Source of the DNA: Streptomyces sp. NL15-2K
Lineage (GTDB): Bacteria; Actinomycetota; Actinomycetes; Streptomycetales; Streptomycetaceae
Length of the DNA stretch: 64,000 nucleotides
Direction: 5' to 3'
Assembly (NCBI RefSeq): GCF_030551255.1
Contig: NZ_CP130630.1
Span: 11,035,001 to 11,099,000, forward strand
Below, piece by piece: positions 50,833 through 58,665 of this stretch. The translations under genes and the position numbers were made by a program. Position 1 is the first letter of the stretch; each line of letters opens with the position of its first letter. The notes under the pieces are model-generated. The model did no database searches and was not told where the DNA came from. It saw only the letters and a program-made list of their open reading frames with translations.

Positions 50833-52998
50833 TCAGGCCGGGACCAAGTCGCGCAGATTTCCGAGGGTGATGACCCGGGAGTCCGGGTGCAGTCCCTCGG
50901 GGCGTTCCAAGCCGATGTACGTGACGGGACCGTCGGGTATCGAGGTACCGTCCCACACCTCGGCGCCACCGCCGGCCATCAGCTCGGTGAGGTACCGGAC
51001 CGTCAGCTGCTCGCGCTCCACGATGCCGCGCAGCAGCGTGGCGACCGACACCCGGTTGCCCTCGACCCGGTTCGACGTCGGGGTGCCCTTGAGGTAGAGG
51101 TGCAGCCACTTCGCGCGCCACCGGCCGTCATCGCCGCGCAGGAACGCCAGCGGCAGCGCCACCCGGCCGGGACCGCGCAGCTCCGACTTCATGCGCACCG
51201 TGCGCGGCTCGAAGGGCCGGCCCTGCTGCTCGCCGTCGCGCAGCATGAAGCCGAAGAACGACTCCTCGACCTCCTCAAAACCCTCCCCGGAGAAGATGTT
51301 GACCTGCGGCACGACGAACGTGCCCCGCACGGCGCCCAGCCGCAGGTTGATGAACTCCGAGGCCCCGTCGGGCGCTTCGGTGATGTCTCCCGAGTGCTCG
51401 CCGTCCACCGCGGAGAGATGGGTGTACGACAGCCAGGAGACGGTCTCGTAGTCGGCGCCCAGCATCAACGCGGACAGGTCGTAGTCGGTCGTATGCTCGG
51501 TCTCCTTCCAGTACACGAAGAAGCGCAGCAGCTCGCCGTCGACCGGCGAGAGCGAGCCGCGCGGCAGCACACCGAGACCGGCCGCGGTCGCCTTCCCGCT
51601 CAGCGGGAGCGCCACGTCGAGGACGTCCGGGTCGACCAACAGACGGCCCGGGTCCGGGAGGCGGCGGCGTATCTCGGCGTCCAACGCGGCGACCAGACGC
51701 TCCCGCTGCCGCGGCGGCACGGGCGCGCGGTCGTCGTGGTCGACCCAGGCGCGGCTGAGGCGATTGACGAAGACACGGCGTGCGTCGGACTCCTCGGCGC
51801 GGTTGTGGAGGTGCTCGCGCACGGACAGCACGACCCGCCCGGAGACCGCGGGGGCGGCCTGCTCGGCGGCGGCCACGACGGCGTCGCGCTCCGCCTCCGT
51901 CCGGGCCGTGCGCAGCAGCCGGTCCAGCGAACGGAACAGCTTGCCGGGAGCACCCTTCAGCACCTCGGCCGCCCCCGTGATGTCGTTCTCCCGGAGCAGC
52001 TCCTCCACCCGGCTGTCGAAGGAGCGCGCCTTCTGCTCGCCGCGCGCGACGGCGAACACCTCGGCGGCGTGCGGCCGGTCCGGGTACTCGTGCGGATGCA
52101 GACGCTCACCGAGGCGCTTGAAGGCCTCGCGGTGCGCGGGGACGTCGGCGAGCTTGGCGGGAGCCGCCGCGACGACCGCGTCGAGCCCCGCCATCAGCGC
52201 GCGGCGCACCGGCCGGGACAACCCCCGCAACCGCGTCGGCTCCTGGAGGGTCACGTCGCCGTCCGACAGCGCGCACGCCAGGCGGAGCACGTCGGTGACG
52301 GTGTCCAGCAGGAGGTCCGCGCCGGCCTTCAGACGCGCCTGGTTGACGACCGCGCGGTTCTCCCGGACCGGGATCGCCTCCGGCTGAGGGCCGTCGGCGC
52401 AGTGCTCGGCGAGCACCTTCAGGTCCTCGAGGACCTCCTCGCCCAGCGGTGCAGCGCTGCCGGCCAGGGCCAGATACAGGGCGGTGACCTCGTCGTCCGG
52501 CGCGCCACCGAGGTGCAGGACCGTCATCCGGTCGCCCGCCGCGGCGATCAGTTCGTCGTGGGCGGCGAGCATCTCGGCGTACGTGTGCCGGTAGCGGCCG
52601 TAGGACGGCAGGGTGAGCAGGTCCACCACGCCGCTGCGCAGCTGCTCGAGCGTGCCCGCGCGGGTCCTGCTGTCGTCGAGCGCCTCGGCGATGCAGCGCA
52701 TCCAGAAGTCGAACGTGTCCGGCACGTTGGCCGGGAAGTCGACGAAGTAGACGTTGTGCCGGACGTGGTCGCCGGCCATCTCACGGACGGTGGCCAGGGT
52801 CCGTACGGCGGTGTCGACGACCGTGCCCTCGGACAGCCCCGACAGATGCCTCAGCAGCTCCGCCGAGAGCTTGAAGCCCACGGACATCAGCGCGGCGTCG
52901 AACTGCCGCGCCGCGACGTCGCCCTCCCCGGCGGGTCCCGCGGGGGAGGGGATGCGGTGGGTGTGCCGGATGACCAGCGGTTCCAGACGGTGGACCAT
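50833..52998 (-). CDS. Large TerD-domain protein (721 aa)
   Basis: The C-terminal part (about 490-630) has the TerD calcium-binding pattern: T-D-Y-D-L-S-A-L-M-L, then S-Y-T-H-L, H-S-G-D-I-T and the F-S-G-E-G-F-E-E-V-E-E-S-F-F-G-F strand. The N-terminal 480 residues are helical and include G-E-R-L-H-P-H-E-Y, recalling the large SCO0854/MXAN_6230-type proteins, but no cysteine-rich RING-like cluster is present. TerD-domain proteins act in tellurite/stress and membrane-associated signalling; the role here is unknown. The ATG at 52998 is preferred over an upstream GTG at 53034. No other ter gene is adjacent. Confidence 0.7.
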   Translation of the reverse strand: MVHRLEPLVIRHTHRIPSPAGPAGEGDVAARQFDAALMSVGFKLSAELLRHLSGLSEGTVVDTAVRTLATVREMAGDHVRHNVYFVDFPANVPDTFDFWMRCIAEALDDSRTRAGTLEQLRSGVVDLLTLPSYGRYRHTYAEMLAAHDELIAAAGDRMTVLHLGGAPDDEVTALYLALAGSAAPLGEEVLEDLKVLAEHCADGPQPEAIPVRENRAVVNQARLKAGADLLLDTVTDVLRLACALSDGDVTLQEPTRLRGLSRPVRRALMAGLDAVVAAAPAKLADVPAHREAFKRLGERLHPHEYPDRPHAAEVFAVARGEQKARSFDSRVEELLRENDITGAAEVLKGAPGKLFRSLDRLLRTARTEAERDAVVAAAEQAAPAVSGRVVLSVREHLHNRAEESDARRVFVNRLSRAWVDHDDRAPVPPRQRERLVAALDAEIRRRLPDPGRLLVDPDVLDVALPLSGKATAAGLGVLPRGSLSPVDGELLRFFVYWKETEHTTDYDLSALMLGADYETVSWLSYTHLSAVDGEHSGDITEAPDGASEFINLRLGAVRGTFVVPQVNIFSGEGFEEVEESFFGFMLRDGEQQGRPFEPRTVRMKSELRGPGRVALPLAFLRGDDGRWRAKWLHLYLKGTPTSNRVEGNRVSVATLLRGIVEREQLTVRYLTELMAGGGAEVWDGTSIPDGPVTYIGLERPEGLHPDSRVITLGNLRDLVPA

Positions 52999-53067
52999 CC
53001 CGGAATGATCGCAGCGCGGCGGGCCCCGACGCACACGAGTTTTCGAGTGCGCGGCCCCCGGGGGAGG

Positions 53068-53457
53068 TCAGGAACGCTCGGCCCGCTCCGCGTTCTTCTC
53101 CTTGATCCGCGCGGCCTCCTTGCGGACCTCGGCCTGGGTGGCGCGCTCCTTCTCCAGCCACTCGGGCCGCTCCTCCTTGAGCGCCTCGATCTGCTCGGTG
53201 GTCAGCGCCTCGGTGACCCCGCCGCGCGCCAGACCGGCGATGGATACACCGAGCTTCGCCGCGACCACCGGACGCGGGTGCGGGCCCTGGCGTCGCAGTT
53301 CCCGCAGCCACTCGGGCGGATTCGCCTGCAGTTCGTTCAGCTCGGAGCGCGTGACGACGCCCTCCTGGAACTCTGCGGGTGTGGCCGGGAGGTACACACC
53401 CAGCTTCTTCGCCGCGGTCGCGGGCTTCATCGTCTGGGTGGTCTGGTGCGACTTCAT
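53068..53457 (-). CDS. DUF5997 family protein
   Basis: A 129-residue soluble protein with K-L-G-V-Y-L-P-A-T-P-x-E-F-Q, N-P-P-E-W-L-R-E-L-R-R-x-G-P-H-P-R-P-V-V-A and a charged C-terminal helix (E-V-R-K-E-A-A-R-I-K-E-K-N). It matches the DUF5997 family, known mainly from actinomycetes and of unknown function. It is divergent from, and 58 bp from, an HTH-less LysR-type gene. No Shine-Dalgarno sequence precedes the ATG; TAGTCT lies seven bases upstream, suggesting leaderless translation. Confidence 0.8.
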   Translation of the reverse strand: MKSHQTTQTMKPATAAKKLGVYLPATPAEFQEGVVTRSELNELQANPPEWLRELRRQGPHPRPVVAAKLGVSIAGLARGGVTEALTTEQIEALKEERPEWLEKERATQAEVRKEAARIKEKNAERAERS

Positions 53458-53464
53458 GCTGTCC

Positions 53465-53509
53465 AGACTATCGACCGCGTACGAGAGGTCCGACCACGGC
53501 GGGTAGCCT
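53465..53509. promoter_or_regulatory. Divergent pair of leaderless-type -10 boxes
   Basis: Leftward, TAGTCT (53465-53470) is seven bases from the DUF5997 ATG. Rightward, TAGCCT (53504-53509) is six bases from the GTG at 53516. Neither start has a Shine-Dalgarno sequence, so both mRNAs probably begin at or next to the start codon. Confidence 0.5.
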
Positions 53510-53515
53510 GGCGTG

Positions 53516-54310
53516 GTGACAGGCTCGGCAGCATCCCCTTCGTTCCGCCTCGCGTACGTCCCCGGCGTGACCCCCGGCAAATGGGTGCGAATCTGGAACG
53601 AACGCCTGCCCGACGTCCCCCTGGAGCTCATCACGGTCCCGGCCGCCGAGGCATCCGACGTCCTGCGCGGCGGCGACGCCGACGCGGCGTTCGTACGGCT
53701 CCCGGTCGACCGTACGGTCTTCAGCGCGATCCCCCTCTACACCGAGACGACGGTCGTCGTGGTCCCCAAGGACCACCTCGTGACGGCGGCGGACGAGGTG
53801 TCGTGCGCCGACCTCGCCGAGGAGGTCGTGCTGCATCCCCTCGACGACGTCCTGGACTGGGAGCGGCCGCCGGGAGAACCCGCCTTCGAGCGCCCCGCCA
53901 CCACGGCGGACGCCGTGGAACTCGTCGCGGCGGGCATCGGCCTCCTCATGGTCCCCCAGTCCCTGGCCCGCCTGCACCACCGCCGGGACCTCACCTATCG
54001 GCCGGTCGTGGACGCACCCCAGTCGAGCGTCGCGCTGTCCTGGCCCGAGGACGCGACCACCGATCTGGTCGAGGACTTCATCGGCATCGTCCGCGGCCGG
54101 ACGGTCAACAGCACACGCGGTCGCGCCAAGCCCCCGGCCGAGGCGGAGCGCAAGCGGCCCGAGAAGAGCGGCGGACGCAAGCCGACGGCGGGCAGGTCGA
54201 CCGGAAAGGGCGCCCGGGGTGCATCCGGTGCGCGGGACGGTGCGGGCGGTTCCGGCACCGGAGGCGGCTCCAAGGGCGCACGGCGCGGCAAGCCCCGCCG
54301 CAAGCCGTAG
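53516..54310 (+). CDS. LysR-type substrate-binding domain protein without a DNA-binding domain
   Basis: A 264-residue protein. Residues about 8-195 form a LysR effector-binding fold (F-R-L-A-Y-V-P-G-V-T-P-G-K-W, G-G-D-A-D-A-A-F-V-R-L-P, V-V-V-P-K-D-H-L, L-V-A-A-G-I-G-L-L-M-V-P-Q-S). There is no N-terminal winged helix. The last 65 residues are a Lys/Arg/Gly-rich disordered tail that could bind nucleic acid or a partner. The start (GTG at 53516, or 53513) fits a leaderless promoter. It sits back to back with a DUF5997 gene and probably acts as a small-molecule sensor, perhaps with that protein. Confidence 0.78.
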   Translation: MTGSAASPSFRLAYVPGVTPGKWVRIWNERLPDVPLELITVPAAEASDVLRGGDADAAFVRLPVDRTVFSAIPLYTETTVVVVPKDHLVTAADEVSCADLAEEVVLHPLDDVLDWERPPGEPAFERPATTADAVELVAAGIGLLMVPQSLARLHHRRDLTYRPVVDAPQSSVALSWPEDATTDLVEDFIGIVRGRTVNSTRGRAKPPAEAERKRPEKSGGRKPTAGRSTGKGARGASGARDGAGGSGTGGGSKGARRGKPRRKP

Positions 54311-54345
54311 CGCGGGCCCCGCCACCGGCCCGGGACCTGCTCCTC

Positions 54346-54377
54346 GGAAACCCGGCGCCGCACAGCACCGGGTTTCC
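54346..54377. terminator. Bidirectional hairpin terminator
   Basis: GGAAACCCGG and CCGGGTTTCC form a perfect 10-bp stem around a 12-base loop between the convergent LysR-type gene and HAD gene. Flanking A/T runs make it efficient in both directions. Confidence 0.75.
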
Positions 54378-54484
54378 GCACGTCCGCTCCGCCAGGACGC
54401 GAAGGACGCCTTCCGCGCCGTACTCACCACCTTGTCGCCGCCCGCCCGTGGGAGCAGTCGGCCGCCACCAGTGGCGAACTCGGA

Positions 54485-55180
54485 TCAGGCGGCCGGAGTC
54501 GAGTTCATCAGCCAGTCGTACGCGGTCCGCGCCGTGAACTCGGCCTGGCCGCCGGGCAGCAGCAGATCGGCCGTGGCGAACTCCGGGGCGTCGGCCTGTG
54601 CGGCCACGTACGGGATCGCGATGCAGCGCATACCGGCCGCGTGCGCGGCGGCGGCGCCCGGAGCCGCGTCTTCCAGGACCACGCAGGCGGCCGGGGCCGC
54701 GCCGAGCCGGCGGGCCGCCTCCAGGAACACGTCGGGAGCGGGCTTGCCCTGGGCGACCTCGTCCGCCGACACGACGGTCCGCAGATACGAACCCAGGCCC
54801 GTGCCGGCCAGGATCGCGTCGATGGCCTCGGCCGACGAACCCGAGGCCACCGCCATCGGGACCCCCTCGCCCGCCAGCAGCTCCACGAACTTCCGCATCT
54901 CGGGGTACGCGCGCGTGGAGGCGCGGGCCAGTTCCAGATACCGGCGGTTCTTGGCGGCCAGGATCTCCTCCACCGGGGCGCCCAGCCCGTACCGCCCCTT
55001 CCAGTCGGCGACCGTGTCCTGCGTGCCGATGCCGACGTACCGCTCGTGGTCCGCCCAGGTGAAGTCCGGGACGCCGTGCTCGGCGAGAGTCTGCCGACCC
55101 GCTTCGTAGTAGTTCGGCTCGCTGTCCACGAGCGTTCCGTCGAGATCGAAGATGACTGCGGTGTCGCCGAGGTTGCTCAT
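54485..55180 (-). CDS. HAD-superfamily phosphatase, beta-phosphoglucomutase-like
   Basis: A 231-residue HAD hydrolase with motif I D-L-D-G-T-L-V-D-S, motif II in A-V-A-S-G-S-S, motif III Lys in Q-G-K-P-A-P-D-V-F and motif IV V-L-E-D-A-A-P-G. The cap-domain type matches phosphoglucomutase/phosphoglycolate phosphatase-like enzymes acting on small sugar phosphates. It is 19 bp from the Lrp-type gene on the same strand. Specificity is not deducible. Confidence 0.9.
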   Translation of the reverse strand: MSNLGDTAVIFDLDGTLVDSEPNYYEAGRQTLAEHGVPDFTWADHERYVGIGTQDTVADWKGRYGLGAPVEEILAAKNRRYLELARASTRAYPEMRKFVELLAGEGVPMAVASGSSAEAIDAILAGTGLGSYLRTVVSADEVAQGKPAPDVFLEAARRLGAAPAACVVLEDAAPGAAAAHAAGMRCIAIPYVAAQADAPEFATADLLLPGGQAEFTARTAYDWLMNSTPAA

Positions 55181-55199
55181 GAACCCAGGATGTCAAAGG

Positions 55200-55676
55200 T
55201 CATTTCCGAGCAGCTCGCCCGATGGACTCCACCAGCGGCAGCAACCGGTGCGGGACGCGCTCCCGCAGGGCCACCTCGGTGCGGGTGCGGACGACGCCCG
55301 GCAGGCTGATCAGCTTCTGGATCACGTCCTCCAGATGCGCGTTGTCCCGCGCCACCACCCGCGTCAGCAGATCCCCGCCGCCCGTGATCGAGAAGGCCTC
55401 GACGATCTCCGGTACGGCGGCCAGCGCGTCGCCCACGTCGTCCAGATGTCCCTGGGTGACCTCGATGTGCACGAAGGCGAGCACCGGGTGGCCGAGGGCG
55501 GCGGGGGACAGGGACGGCCCCGTGCCGGTGATCACCCCGTCCCGCTCCAGGCGGTCGAGACGGGCCTGGAGCGTGCCGCGCGCGACCCCGAGGATGCGGG
55601 CGTACTCGCGCACGCTCGTGCGGGGCTGCTCCAGCAGCAGCCGCAGGATGCGGGTGTCGAGCTCGTCGACGGCCAT
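55200..55676 (-). CDS. Lrp/AsnC-family transcriptional regulator
   Basis: A 158-residue regulator. An N-terminal helix-turn-helix (L-D-T-R-I-L-R-L-L-L, then Y-A-R-I-L-G-V-A-R-G-T-L-Q-A-R-L-D-R-L) is followed by a RAM effector domain (about 70-150, with I-T-G-G-G-D-L-L-T-R-V-V-A-R). It probably senses an amino acid. The ATG at 55676 has GAGGAG 11 bases upstream. A 13-bp tandem repeat lies just upstream and may be its own binding region. Confidence 0.9.
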   Translation of the reverse strand: MAVDELDTRILRLLLEQPRTSVREYARILGVARGTLQARLDRLERDGVITGTGPSLSPAALGHPVLAFVHIEVTQGHLDDVGDALAAVPEIVEAFSITGGGDLLTRVVARDNAHLEDVIQKLISLPGVVRTRTEVALRERVPHRLLPLVESIGRAARK

Positions 55677-55693
55677 GGTGCCCGGTCTCCTCA

Positions 55694-55740
55694 TACATGG
55701 TCGAGGTACATGGTCGAGATACATGGTCGAGCATGGTCCG
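55694..55740. repeat. 13-bp tandem repeat upstream of the Lrp/AsnC gene
   Basis: TACATGGTCGAG recurs at 55694, 55707 and 55720 with exact 13-bp spacing, followed by a partial CATGGTC. It begins 17 bp before the Lrp ATG, so it lies in its leader or promoter. Multiple evenly spaced sites would suit an oligomeric Lrp protein. Confidence 0.8.
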
Positions 55741-55883
55741 TTGGCTCGCCGGCGGACGTGCCGGAGCCGTCATGTCTGTGCCAATGGCCCAGCATTCTAG
55801 GCGACACTTGAGCCAGGTGGGCCCTTGATGCTGTGATGGACGCGTCGATGGCGCTGCGGATCCCGCGGCGCCTTTTTCATGCC

Positions 55884-55921
55884 GTCGTCCACCGGTGTCG
55901 AAGTCGTCCACCGGTGTCGAA
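55884..55921. repeat. Perfect 19-bp tandem duplication before the FUSC gene
   Basis: GTCGTCCACCGGTGTCGAA occurs twice in immediate succession. It contains the palindromic core CACCGGTG and ends 14 bp before the FUSC GTG start. It could be a duplicated operator. Confidence 0.85.
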
Positions 55922-55935
55922 GGGAGCGGGAAGCA

Positions 55936-57435
55936 GTGCTGAAGAGGATGTTCGTGGCGCCGGACCCGGGGCGGGCGCGGCTGCGCTTCGCCGCGCGGGC
56001 CGTGCTCGGCATCGGGCCGGCGGTCATCGTGTGCGGGATCGCCGGGTACTCGCTGGTCGGAGCCGTCACCGGCGGACTCACCGCGCTGCTCGCCCTGTTC
56101 ACGGTCACCGACGCCACGGTCCGCGGCCAGGCGGTCACCACCGCGCTGCTGCCCGCCGTCGGACTGCCCGTGCTCGCCGCCGCGGCCGAACTGCACGACC
56201 ACCCCGTCGCCCGGGACCTCACCTTCCTCGCCGTGGTCGGCGCGGGCGTGTACGCGCGCCGCTGGGGTCCGCGCGGGCACAGTCTCGGCGTGTTCGCGTT
56301 CATGACCTTCTTCGTGGCGCAGTTCCTGCACGCGACCACCGACCGGCTGCCCGAGCTGTACGCCGCCGTCCTGCTGTCCGTGCTCACCGCGGCGGCCGTC
56401 CGCTTCGGCCTGTGGTGCTACGAGCGTCGCCTGCCCCCGGCCCCCGTGCCCGCCCCGCCCGGCGGCACCGGCCTCGCCCGCGTGACCACCCGCCAGGCGA
56501 TCCAGGCCACCGCCGGCGCGGGCTTCGCCCTGGTGGTGGGCCAGCTGGTGTCCGGGCAGCGCTGGTACTGGGCCGTCGGCGCCACCTGGTGGGTCTTCGT
56601 GAACACCACCTCGCGCGGCGAAACCCTGGTGCGCGGCTTCCGCCGGGTCCTCGGCACCGTGATCGGCATCGGGCTCGGCCTGCTCGTCGCCGTGCCGCTC
56701 GACGGGGCCGCCCTGCCGACCGCCGTGCTCCTGACCGCCTGCGTCTTCGGCATCTTCTACACCGCCGCGGTCTCGTACACCTGGATGATGCTCTGTGTGA
56801 CCGTCCTCGCGGAGCTCCTCTACGGCCTCCTGGGCGTCCTCGACCCCGCACTGCTCGCGCTGCGGTTCGCGGAGACCGGTATCGGCGCGCTCGGTGCCGT
56901 GCTGGCGGTGCTCTTCGTCCTGCCCGTCACCACCCACACCGTCACCGACGGCTGGATCCAGCGGGCCCTGCGCTGCGTCCACGCCTGCACCGCCGAGGCC
57001 GCCGCCCGCCTCGCCGGCTCCGAGACCGCCGACCCCGCACCCCGCGTCGCGGAACTGGAGCAGTTGCTCGGCCGGGTACGGCTGTCCGTCGCCCCCCTCG
57101 TGCATCCCCTCAACCCGATGCTCGGCCGCAAGCGGCGTGCCCGCCGGGTGCTGGCGCTGCTCGACGACTGCGCCCGTGAGATCCGTGGCCTGGTCGCCGT
57201 CGCCGCCGACCCGGAGGCCTCGCACGACGCGCGGCTGACCACCGCGTGCCGGCGCGTCGAGACCGCGGTCGAGGCACTCACCGGCGGCACCCGCGAGAAC
57301 GCCACCCCGCTGCTCGCGCCCCAGCCGCACGCGGCGGAACCCGCGCTGGCCCATCTGCACGGCCTGGAGCGCGCCCTCGCCGAACTGGCCACGCCCCTGC
57401 GGGCATCGTCAGGTTCTCCGCTGGTGGGTGCCTGA
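55936..57435 (+). CDS. FUSC-family (aromatic-acid exporter-like) membrane protein
   Basis: A 499-residue protein with two sets of about five to six membrane helices (about 25-170 and 200-345). The second set carries the FUSC-type W-Y-W-A-V-G-A-T-W-W-V-F-V and R-x-x-G-T-V-I-G segment, followed by a helical cytoplasmic C-terminus (about 350-499). FUSC proteins resemble AaeB/YccS efflux proteins for aromatic acids. The GTG at 55936 has GGGAG upstream; an ATG at 55948 is possible. It lies alone behind the 19-bp duplication. Confidence 0.85.
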   Translation: MLKRMFVAPDPGRARLRFAARAVLGIGPAVIVCGIAGYSLVGAVTGGLTALLALFTVTDATVRGQAVTTALLPAVGLPVLAAAAELHDHPVARDLTFLAVVGAGVYARRWGPRGHSLGVFAFMTFFVAQFLHATTDRLPELYAAVLLSVLTAAAVRFGLWCYERRLPPAPVPAPPGGTGLARVTTRQAIQATAGAGFALVVGQLVSGQRWYWAVGATWWVFVNTTSRGETLVRGFRRVLGTVIGIGLGLLVAVPLDGAALPTAVLLTACVFGIFYTAAVSYTWMMLCVTVLAELLYGLLGVLDPALLALRFAETGIGALGAVLAVLFVLPVTTHTVTDGWIQRALRCVHACTAEAAARLAGSETADPAPRVAELEQLLGRVRLSVAPLVHPLNPMLGRKRRARRVLALLDDCAREIRGLVAVAADPEASHDARLTTACRRVETAVEALTGGTRENATPLLAPQPHAAEPALAHLHGLERALAELATPLRASSGSPLVGA

Positions 57436-57543
57436 GTCACGGGGCCCGTCCCGGCGACCGTGAATCCTGTCCTCTTGGTCTAGACCTCGCGTGATCGACT
57501 GCTACCGTCACCCCGAACGGCACAGCACCGAGAGGGGACTGCG

Positions 57544-58587
57544 GTGACAGACGGCGGCAGGCGGAGAGGGCGGGCCTTCATCGGATCCTTCACGGCGGCC
57601 GGGGGCCCCGGCATCGTGACGGCGGCCGTGGACCCGGACAGCGGCGCGCTCACCGTCCTGAGCAGCGTGAAGGGCCTCCCCGACCCGTCGTACCTGGCGC
57701 TCTCGCCCGACAGGGCCACGCTGTACGCGGTCAGCGAGACGGCCGAGGGCGCGGTGGCCGCGTACCGCGTGACCGGCGACAAGCCCGAACCGGCCGGCCC
57801 GCCGGTACCGGTCGACGGCAGCGGGCCCACCCACCTCAGTGTCCACGCGGGTCACGTACTGACCGCCAACTACGGCTCCGGCAGTGTGACCGCCGTGCCC
57901 GTCCGCGCCGACGGCACCCTCGCCGACGCCCCGTCCGGCGTGCTCCGGCACACCGGCTCGGGCCCGTACACGCCCCGCCAGCAAGGGCCGCACGCGCACC
58001 AGGTGCAGCCCGACCCGAGCGGACGCTGGGCCGTCAGCGTCGACCTCGGCACGGACTCGGTACGCGTGTGCACACTGGCCGACGGCCGTCTCGTACCGCA
58101 CCGCGAGATCGCCCTGCGGCCGGGCTCCGGACCGCGCCACCTCGCCTTCGGTCCGGACGGCCGGCACGCGTACGTGCTCAACGAGCTCACCCCCACCGTC
58201 ACCGTCTGCCGCTGGAACCCCGCGGACGGCACATTGCAGCCGCTGGCCGAGACGCCGGTGCTGCCCGGCGCCCCGGACGGCGACGCCTACCCGTCGGGCA
58301 TCGTCGCCGCGCCCGACGGCCGCTTCGTGTGGACCGCCACGCGCGGCGAGGACGTCCTCTCCGTATTCGACGCCGACGCAGACGAGGAGGGCGGCCTGCG
58401 GCTGCTCGGCACGGTGCCTTGCGGCGGCCACTGGCCACGGGCGATCACCGCGTCCGACGGATTCCTGTACGTCGCGAACGAGCGCTCCGGCGACGTGTCC
58501 TGGTTCGCCGTCGACCCGGACACGGGACTGCCGCGCTACGGCGGCTCGGTCGAAGTGCCGGCGGCCTCCTGCGTGATCCTGGACTGA
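57544..58587 (+). CDS. Lactonase family protein (seven-bladed propeller, 6-phosphogluconolactonase type)
   Basis: A 347-residue YbhE/Pgl-type lactonase. Repeated blades include S-Y-L-A-L-S-P-D, G-P-T-H-L-S-V, H-A-H-Q-V-Q-P-D, G-P-R-H-L-A-F and G-x-W-P-R-A-I-T. The conserved H-A-H and G-P-R-H residues are those of the active face. It may hydrolyse 6-phosphogluconolactone or another sugar lactone in the cytoplasm. GAGAGGGG precedes the GTG at 57544. Confidence 0.88.
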   Translation: MTDGGRRRGRAFIGSFTAAGGPGIVTAAVDPDSGALTVLSSVKGLPDPSYLALSPDRATLYAVSETAEGAVAAYRVTGDKPEPAGPPVPVDGSGPTHLSVHAGHVLTANYGSGSVTAVPVRADGTLADAPSGVLRHTGSGPYTPRQQGPHAHQVQPDPSGRWAVSVDLGTDSVRVCTLADGRLVPHREIALRPGSGPRHLAFGPDGRHAYVLNELTPTVTVCRWNPADGTLQPLAETPVLPGAPDGDAYPSGIVAAPDGRFVWTATRGEDVLSVFDADADEEGGLRLLGTVPCGGHWPRAITASDGFLYVANERSGDVSWFAVDPDTGLPRYGGSVEVPAASCVILD

Positions 58588-58601
58588 CACCCGGCGGACA
58601 T

Positions 58602-58641
58602 GGCGAAGGGCCCGCTTGCGTGGGGAGCGGGCCCTTTCGCC
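58602..58641. terminator. Strong bidirectional terminator between convergent genes
   Basis: GGCGAAGGGCCCGCT (58602-58616) pairs with AGCGGGCCCTTTCGCC (ending 58641), a 15-bp stem with one bulge and a short loop. It lies between the convergent lactonase and CbiX-like genes. Confidence 0.85.
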
Positions 58642-58665
58642 GTACGAACGTGAAGGCGCGGTGCG

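Noticed and set aside
50887..54537. 1216-codon open frame on the plus strand across the TerD and DUF5997 genes
   Set aside because: It is antisense to two real genes and joined to Arg-rich nonsense; the real genes have proper domain motifs.
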